A stretch of DNA of 26,378 nt from Ruminococcaceae bacterium UBA6842 (GTDB taxonomy: Bacteria; Bacillota; Clostridia; Oscillospirales; Acutalibacteraceae). The notes under the pieces were generated by a model, which worked only from the letters and a program-made list of their open reading frames with translations, had not been told where the DNA came from and made no database searches. A program made the position numbers and the translations under genes. The stretch covers positions 2,838 to 29,215 of the forward strand of contig DKDS01000016.1 in assembly GCA_002451855.1 (NCBI GenBank). Direction: 5' to 3'. Shown here in pieces: positions 22,237-26,378 of this stretch (position 1 is its first letter; the number at the start of each line of letters is the position of its first letter).

Positions 22237-23469
22237 CTACCTTATCTGACCGTTTCCGGAAATAATGTATTTATAAGTGTTAAGCTCGCAAAGTCCCATA
22301 GGTCCTCTTGCGTGGAGCTTTTGGGTGGAAATTCCCATTTCGCATCCAAGCCCGAACTCGCCCCCGTCGGTAAACCTTGTGGAAGCGTTCACATACACCG
22401 CCGCGGAGTCCACTCTTTCTGTAAAATAAGCGGCGGCGGCTTTATCCTCGGTTATTATGCTCTCGCTGTGGTGCGTTGAGTGCTCTGCTATGTGCTTTAC
22501 CGCCCCCTCAACTCCGTCCACGATTTTTACCGCCATTATATAATCAAGAAATTCGGTGTCAAAATCATCCTTCTCGGCAGGAGAAGCGTTTATAAGCTTA
22601 CATACCTCGGTGTCTCCCCTTATTTCAACCCTGTTTTTAAAGCATTCTTTGAGCTTTGGTAAAAATTCGGCGGCAATTTCTCTGTCAACAAGACATACCT
22701 CCGCCGCATTGCATACAGAGGGTCTGCTTGTCTTTGCGTTATCCGTAATTTTAACAGCCATATCCGTATCCGCGCTTTTGTCTACATAAATATGGCATAT
22801 GCCCGTGCCTGTTTCTATGCATGGTACGGTGGCGTTTTCAACGCAGGCTTTGATAAGTCCCTTTCCGCCCCTCGGTATAAGAAGATCTACATACCCCACG
22901 GCGGTCATAAGCTCGTTTGCGCTTGCCCTTGATGTATCCTCAACAAGATTTATGTAATCCTCGCTTAAATCAGCCTTTTTAAGTCCGCTTTTAAGCGCCG
23001 CAACCACTGCCTTTGCACTGCAAAATGCTTCCTTGCCGCTTCTCAGCACAGCTATATTACCGCTTTTGAAGCAGAGAACCGCCGCGTCCGAGGTGACATT
23101 CGGGCGACTTTCGTATATTATCGCAACCACGCCGAGCGGAACGGAAAGCTTTTTAATGTCAAGCCCGTTTTCGCACCTTGTTTCACTCAAAATCCTGCCC
23201 ACGGGGTCTGGCAGCTGCGCTACCTTTCGCATTCCGTCCGCCATTGCGGCTATACGGCTGTTATCAAGTTTTAAGCGGTCTATCATAACCTCGCTGATTT
23301 TACCTCTCGCGTTTTCAACATCGGTTCTGTTGGCTTCAAGTATACTGTCGGCAGCGGCTTCAAGCGCGTCCGCCATAAGCATAATCGCATTATTTTTAGT
23401 ATCCGTATCAAGCGGAGCCGAGGAAGCGGACAATTCCTTTGCTTTTTTCAGTATTTCAGCCGTTGTCAT
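22237..23469 (-). CDS. proA: Gamma-glutamyl phosphate reductase
   Basis: This enzyme reduces gamma-glutamyl phosphate to glutamate semialdehyde with NADPH, the second step of proline synthesis. The 410-residue protein is full length, with VPLGVVAIIYESRPNVT near 110-126, IPRGGKGLI, and the catalytic cysteine Cys253 in SRPSVCNAAE. The C-terminal LGCEMGISTQKLHARGPMGL is typical. The ATG overlaps the proB stop by 1 nt (TAATG), which implies translational coupling. Confidence 0.97.
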   Translation of the reverse strand: MTTAEILKKAKELSASSAPLDTDTKNNAIMLMADALEAAADSILEANRTDVENARGKISEVMIDRLKLDNSRIAAMADGMRKVAQLPDPVGRILSETRCENGLDIKKLSVPLGVVAIIYESRPNVTSDAAVLCFKSGNIAVLRSGKEAFCSAKAVVAALKSGLKKADLSEDYINLVEDTSRASANELMTAVGYVDLLIPRGGKGLIKACVENATVPCIETGTGICHIYVDKSADTDMAVKITDNAKTSRPSVCNAAEVCLVDREIAAEFLPKLKECFKNRVEIRGDTEVCKLINASPAEKDDFDTEFLDYIMAVKIVDGVEGAVKHIAEHSTHHSESIITEDKAAAAYFTERVDSAAVYVNASTRFTDGGEFGLGCEMGISTQKLHARGPMGLCELNTYKYIISGNGQIR

Positions 23470-24248
23470 TATTTTTCCCCGACCTTTCTTGCCAAAAATT
23501 TAGTGCCTGCCTTTTTGCCTTCGATTATATCGTAAAGCGCCGCAGGCTCCCTGCCGTTTGCAATTACCATATCTATGCCGGCTTTCGTGGCAATTTTCGC
23601 GGCGTTAAGCTTGGTAATCATTCCGCCGGTGCCGAGCTTGCTTCCGGCTCCACCCGTCATACTCTCTATTTCTGGCGTTATTTCCTCAACTGTTTCAAGC
23701 AGAACCGCATTTTTATCCTTGTGCGGGTCGGCGGTGAAAAGACCGTCTATATCCGAAAGGAGTATAAGCAAATCGGCATTTATTGATTTTGCGACTATCG
23801 CGCCCAAGGTATCGTTGTCGCCTATTACTATTTCATTTGTGGCAACCGAGTCGTTCTCGTTTATAATCGGTATCGCGCCCAGCTCCAAAAGTCTCAGCAT
23901 TGTGTTTTCAAAATTACTGCGGCGCTCGCTGTGGTCCACATCGTCGCCCGTAATAAGAATTTGGGCAACGGTGTGATTATACTCCGAGAAAAGCTTGTCG
24001 TATGTATACATAAGCTCGCACTGACCTACCGCCGCCGCCGCCTGCTTGGTTCTTACATCCTTGGGCTTTTCGTTTAAAAAAAGCTTTCCGGCGCCCATAC
24101 CGATTGCTCCGGATGAAACGATTATTATTTCGTGCCCCGCATTTTTAAGGTCGCTCATAACCTTGCAAAGCTCTTCCACCCTCTTGATATTAAGAAGTCC
24201 CGTAGGGTGAGCCAATGTTGAGGTTCCGAGTTTTATTACTATTCGCAT
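23469..24248 (-). CDS. proB: Glutamate 5-kinase (short form without PUA domain)
   Basis: This enzyme phosphorylates glutamate with ATP, the first and normally proline-inhibited step. The 259-residue amino-acid kinase domain shows VIKLGTSTL at the start, IVSSGAIGMGAGKL, INENDSVATNEI, FGDND-like GDNDTLGAIVA and GTGGMITKLNAAKIATKAGI. It lacks the C-terminal PUA domain of the E. coli enzyme. The frame opens at 24311, but the ATG at 24248 has GGAGAG upstream and matches the family start. It is the first gene of the operon. Confidence 0.95.
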   Translation of the reverse strand: MRIVIKLGTSTLAHPTGLLNIKRVEELCKVMSDLKNAGHEIIIVSSGAIGMGAGKLFLNEKPKDVRTKQAAAAVGQCELMYTYDKLFSEYNHTVAQILITGDDVDHSERRSNFENTMLRLLELGAIPIINENDSVATNEIVIGDNDTLGAIVAKSINADLLILLSDIDGLFTADPHKDKNAVLLETVEEITPEIESMTGGAGSKLGTGGMITKLNAAKIATKAGIDMVIANGREPAALYDIIEGKKAGTKFLARKVGEK

Positions 24249-24281
24249 TTTTTTACTCTCCGTCAAGTTATTATTGTATCT

Positions 24282-24310
24282 ATTATACTCTATTAAACCG
24301 CCGATTTCCA
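24282..24310 (-). promoter_or_regulatory. Promoter for the proBAC operon
   Basis: On the minus strand the -10 is a consensus TATAAT (24287-24282) and the -35 is TGGAAA (24310-24305, 4 of 6), with a 17-nt spacer. The leader is about 27 nt, too short for a T-box. Confidence 0.65.
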
Positions 24311-24338
24311 CTGTTAAATAAAATTTTTAAAAAAACTA

Positions 24339-24367
24339 TTGATTTTACCGCTTTAAAGTGATATATT
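24339..24367 (+). promoter_or_regulatory. Promoter for the ABC transporter operon
   Basis: TTGATT (24339-24344), a 17-nt spacer and TATATT (24362-24367) lie 30 nt before the GTG start. The leader is too short to hold a riboswitch. Confidence 0.65.
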
Positions 24368-24397
24368 ATTAACATAAAATCAAAGGGGAGAAACCAA

Positions 24398-25363
24398 GTG
24401 AAATTAAAGAAAATAATTTCGGTTATTACGGCTTTAAGCATAACAGCCGCTCTTTGCGTGTCGCTTTCCGGCTGCGGAGGGAAAAAGACAAAATATAAAG
24501 TAGGTATCTGCCAGCTCGTTCAGCACGACGCTCTTGACGCCGCTACAAAAGGTTTTAAAGAGGCTCTTAAAGAAAAGCTCGGCGACGATGTTGAGTTTGA
24601 CGAACAGAACGCCGCAGGCGAGCCGAATAACTGCACTACCATAGTAAACCAGTTTGTATCCGGCAATGTCGACCTTATTTTCGCAAACGCTACGGGCGCT
24701 TTGCAGGCTGCCGTTTCCGCTACGGACAGTATTCCGATAGTAGGAACATCAATTACCGACTACGCAACCGCGCTTGAGATAAGCGATTGGACGGGAAAGA
24801 CCGGTATAAATGTTACAGGAACTTCGGATCTGGCTCCGCTTGAGGATCAGGCAAAAATGATAAAGGAGCTTTTACCGAACGCAAAAACCGTAGGTATTCT
24901 TTACTGCTCGGGTGAGGCTAATTCCAAATATCAGGCTACCGAGGTTGCAAAATATCTTAAAAATCTCGGCATTGAAAGCAAGGAGTTTACAAGCGCCGAT
25001 TCAAACGATTTGGCACAGGTTGTAACCTCTGCCTGCGCCGCGGTTGACGCAATTTACATTCCTACCGACAATACAATGGCTTCAAATACCGAAATCGTCA
25101 ACAACATCGCTGAGCCTGCCAAAGTTCCGATTATAGCCGGTGAGCAGGGCATCTGCAAGGGCTGCGGTATCGCAACTCTTTCAATAGATTATTACAGCAT
25201 CGGCAAAAAAGCCGGTGAAATGGCTTACGACATTCTTGTAAACGGCAAGGATCCTGCCGATATGGAAATCGGCTTTGCTTCAAGCCTTACAAAGAAGTAT
25301 ATGGCATCACGCTGCCAAGAGCTTGGAATAACCGTTCCGAGCGATTACGAGGCAATTCAGTAA
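24398..25363 (+). CDS. ABC transporter substrate-binding lipoprotein (ABC_sub_bind/TrpX-like)
   Basis: The 321-residue lipoprotein has a basic, hydrophobic signal peptide and lipobox LSGC (Cys26). The mature part is a two-lobed periplasmic-binding-type fold of the ABC_sub_bind family, with YKVGICQLVQHDALDAATKGF at the start, VDLIFANATGALQAA, IPIVGTSITD, VGILYCSGEANSKYQ and VPIIAGEQGICKGCGIATLSIDYYSIGKKAGEMA. The start is GTG with GGGGAG upstream. The family includes tryptophan-related TrpX, but the ligand cannot be fixed from sequence. A stable hairpin separates it from the permease gene. Confidence 0.92.
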   Translation: MKLKKIISVITALSITAALCVSLSGCGGKKTKYKVGICQLVQHDALDAATKGFKEALKEKLGDDVEFDEQNAAGEPNNCTTIVNQFVSGNVDLIFANATGALQAAVSATDSIPIVGTSITDYATALEISDWTGKTGINVTGTSDLAPLEDQAKMIKELLPNAKTVGILYCSGEANSKYQATEVAKYLKNLGIESKEFTSADSNDLAQVVTSACAAVDAIYIPTDNTMASNTEIVNNIAEPAKVPIIAGEQGICKGCGIATLSIDYYSIGKKAGEMAYDILVNGKDPADMEIGFASSLTKKYMASRCQELGITVPSDYEAIQ

Positions 25364-25382
25364 TTTTTAAAAAACAATCGTA

Positions 25383-25413
25383 AAGCGATAGGGCGTAAAA
25401 TACCCTATCGCTT
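25383..25413 (+). other. Intercistronic hairpin between the binding protein and permease genes
   Basis: AAGCGATAGGG (25383-25393) pairs with CCCTATCGCTT (25403-25413), 11 bp with a 9-nt loop. The T-run lies 8 nt further on (TTTTT from 25421), so termination would be partial. Such hairpins often raise the level of binding-protein mRNA over permease mRNA. Confidence 0.75.
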
Positions 25414-25440
25414 ATTGCGGTTTTTGAAAGGAAAAACACA

Positions 25441-26358
25441 ATGCTATCATTTATCAGCTCTCTTCCCGGCGCCGTTGCACAGGGCGCAATTTGGGGTATT
25501 ATGGCGGTAGGCGTCTATATTACCTTTAAAATTCTCGACCTCGCGGACCTCACGGTAGACGGCTCGTTCGGCACCGGCGGCGCTGTTCTCGTGGTATGTA
25601 CGGCAAGCGGAATGAACATATGGCTTGCAATGCTGGCGGCACTTATCGCAGGCTGTCTTGCGGGTCTTGTCACAGGCGTACTCCACACAAAATTCGGTAT
25701 ACCGGCAATCCTTGCGGGCATACTCACGCAGATTGCCCTTTATTCGGTAAACCTGCGTATTATGAGCGGAAAAGCCAATCTCCCCCTTTCCGTAATGAAA
25801 TATAAGGACATACTTCTCGTAACGCTTCGTAACATAAACAAATCGCTTATAGTCTGCGCCCTGTTTGTGGCGGCTATTATAGTTATTCTTTACTGGTTCT
25901 TCGGCACGGAGCTCGGCCATTCGCTGAGGGCTACCGGCTGTAACCCCGCAATGGCAAGAGCAAACGGAATAAACACCTCAACCAACAAAATAATCGGCTT
26001 TGTTATTTCAAACGGTCTTGTCGCCTTGGCAGGCGGTCTGCTTGCGCAGTATCAGGGCTTTGCGGATGTAAATATGGGCAGAGGCTCGATAGTAATCGGT
26101 CTTGCCGCAATAATAATCGGCGATGTTGTTTTCGGCAAGCTGTTTAAAAACTTTGCCTTAAAGCTTTTCGGCACGGTTTTGGGCGGCATAATATACTATA
26201 TCGTAATTTCCTTTGTGCTGTGGCTCGGTCTTCCCGCAAACGACCTTAAAATGCTCACCGCCGCAGTGGTTGCGCTCTTCCTCGGAATACCCTACTGGAA
26301 AAGCAAAATAGCGGAAAAACGCGTTAAACAAATCCCCGGAGGTGAAACCAATGCTTGA
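25441..26358 (+). CDS. ABC transporter permease (BPD_transp_2 type)
   Basis: The 305-residue polytopic membrane protein has about eight or nine hydrophobic segments. The LivH/RbsC-like permease region contains KILDLADLTVDGSFGTGGA and TELGHSLRATGCNPAMARANGINT, the latter being the likely coupling loop to the ATPase. It ends in a basic cytoplasmic tail. GAAAGG precedes the ATG. The stop overlaps the next gene by 8 nt. Confidence 0.93.
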   Translation: MLSFISSLPGAVAQGAIWGIMAVGVYITFKILDLADLTVDGSFGTGGAVLVVCTASGMNIWLAMLAALIAGCLAGLVTGVLHTKFGIPAILAGILTQIALYSVNLRIMSGKANLPLSVMKYKDILLVTLRNINKSLIVCALFVAAIIVILYWFFGTELGHSLRATGCNPAMARANGINTSTNKIIGFVISNGLVALAGGLLAQYQGFADVNMGRGSIVIGLAAIIIGDVVFGKLFKNFALKLFGTVLGGIIYYIVISFVLWLGLPANDLKMLTAAVVALFLGIPYWKSKIAEKRVKQIPGGETNA

Positions 26359-26378
26359 AATTAAAGATGTGCATAAGC
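26351..26378 (+). CDS. ABC transporter ATP-binding protein, first 9 codons
   Basis: The ATG at 26351 has GGAGGTGA upstream and starts MLEIKDVHK, the usual beginning of an ABC ATPase. It overlaps the permease stop by 8 nt in another frame. The rest lies beyond the window; assignment rests on this start and on the operon. Confidence 0.8.

Noticed and set aside
21376..22479. Long plus-strand ORF of 367 codons opposite proC and proA
   Set aside because: It is the antisense shadow of two well-conserved proline genes, with no SD and no recognisable domain.
24249..24311. N-terminal extension of ProB to 24311
   Set aside because: The extension runs through the promoter; the family start and SD support 24248.
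1..26378. tRNA or rRNA genes, CRISPR arrays, complete insertion sequences
   Set aside because: No cloverleaf with CCA-end pattern, no regularly spaced direct repeats and no transposase-like protein were seen on either strand.

Overview
The window looks like a chromosomal segment of a low-to-mid GC Firmicute, most likely a Clostridia member of the Oscillospiraceae/Ruminococcaceae type. The evidence is strong Shine-Dalgarno (SD) sites, TTGACA/TATAAT promoters with 17-nt spacers, a CIRCE heat-shock operator, a Bacillus-type LexA box, a SigK-like sigma factor with a pro-sequence-like N-terminus, and small Clostridia-type proteins (TM2, DUF2752, DUF6774-like). The taxonomic call is inference. No tRNA, rRNA, CRISPR array or complete insertion sequence was seen.

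Layout. 1-4094 (minus): the N-terminal two thirds of rpoB, with its own promoter and a structured leader, then a terminator and proS. 4313-4543 (plus): acpP. 4600-6507 (minus): htpG, controlled by a CIRCE element shared with the divergent sigK-like gene (6683-7363, plus). 7422-10825 (plus): a three-gene signalling operon (ECF sigma factor, membrane-anchored putative anti-sigma protein, extracytoplasmic beta-propeller protein) behind an ECF-type promoter with a duplicated -35 hexamer. 10866-12425 (minus): a CNNM/CorC-type Mg2+ transporter gene behind a roughly 200-nt leader. 12499-14701 (minus): YgjP-like metallopeptidase, alpha/beta hydrolase and CAP-domain lipoprotein. 14760-16148 (minus): small membrane and zinc-ribbon proteins, including a 56-residue gene. 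16250-16950 (plus): two phage-like small genes. 17027-18208 (plus): a LexA-controlled Y-family polymerase. 18285-19439 (plus): an LCP cell-wall protein; then radC (minus) and an RluA-family pseudouridine synthase (plus). 21272-21423: an inverted-repeat element. 21424-24248 (minus): a complete proline operon, proB-proA-proC. 24398-26378 (plus): an ABC importer (lipoprotein, permease, start of the ATPase).

The most interesting part is the leader of the CNNM/CorC gene. It carries a short ORF of 37 codons with a good SD, beginning Met-Asp-Pro-Leu-Pro and containing a second Asp-Pro. Codons 14-20 of this ORF are complementary, over 18 base pairs in two blocks, to the SD region of the transporter gene. 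Enterobacterial MgtL is a proline- and acid-rich leader peptide that senses Mg2+ through ribosome destabilisation. The arrangement here looks like an independently built, translation-coupled Mg2+ sensor for a Mg2+ exporter. This is a hypothesis, but the pairing, the ORF and the promoter can all be read directly from the sequence.

Other points of interest are an rpoB gene not preceded by ribosomal protein genes, a GC-rich hairpin between the SD and AUG of proS, the CIRCE element beside a sigK-like gene, and the 152-bp inverted-repeat element downstream of proC.
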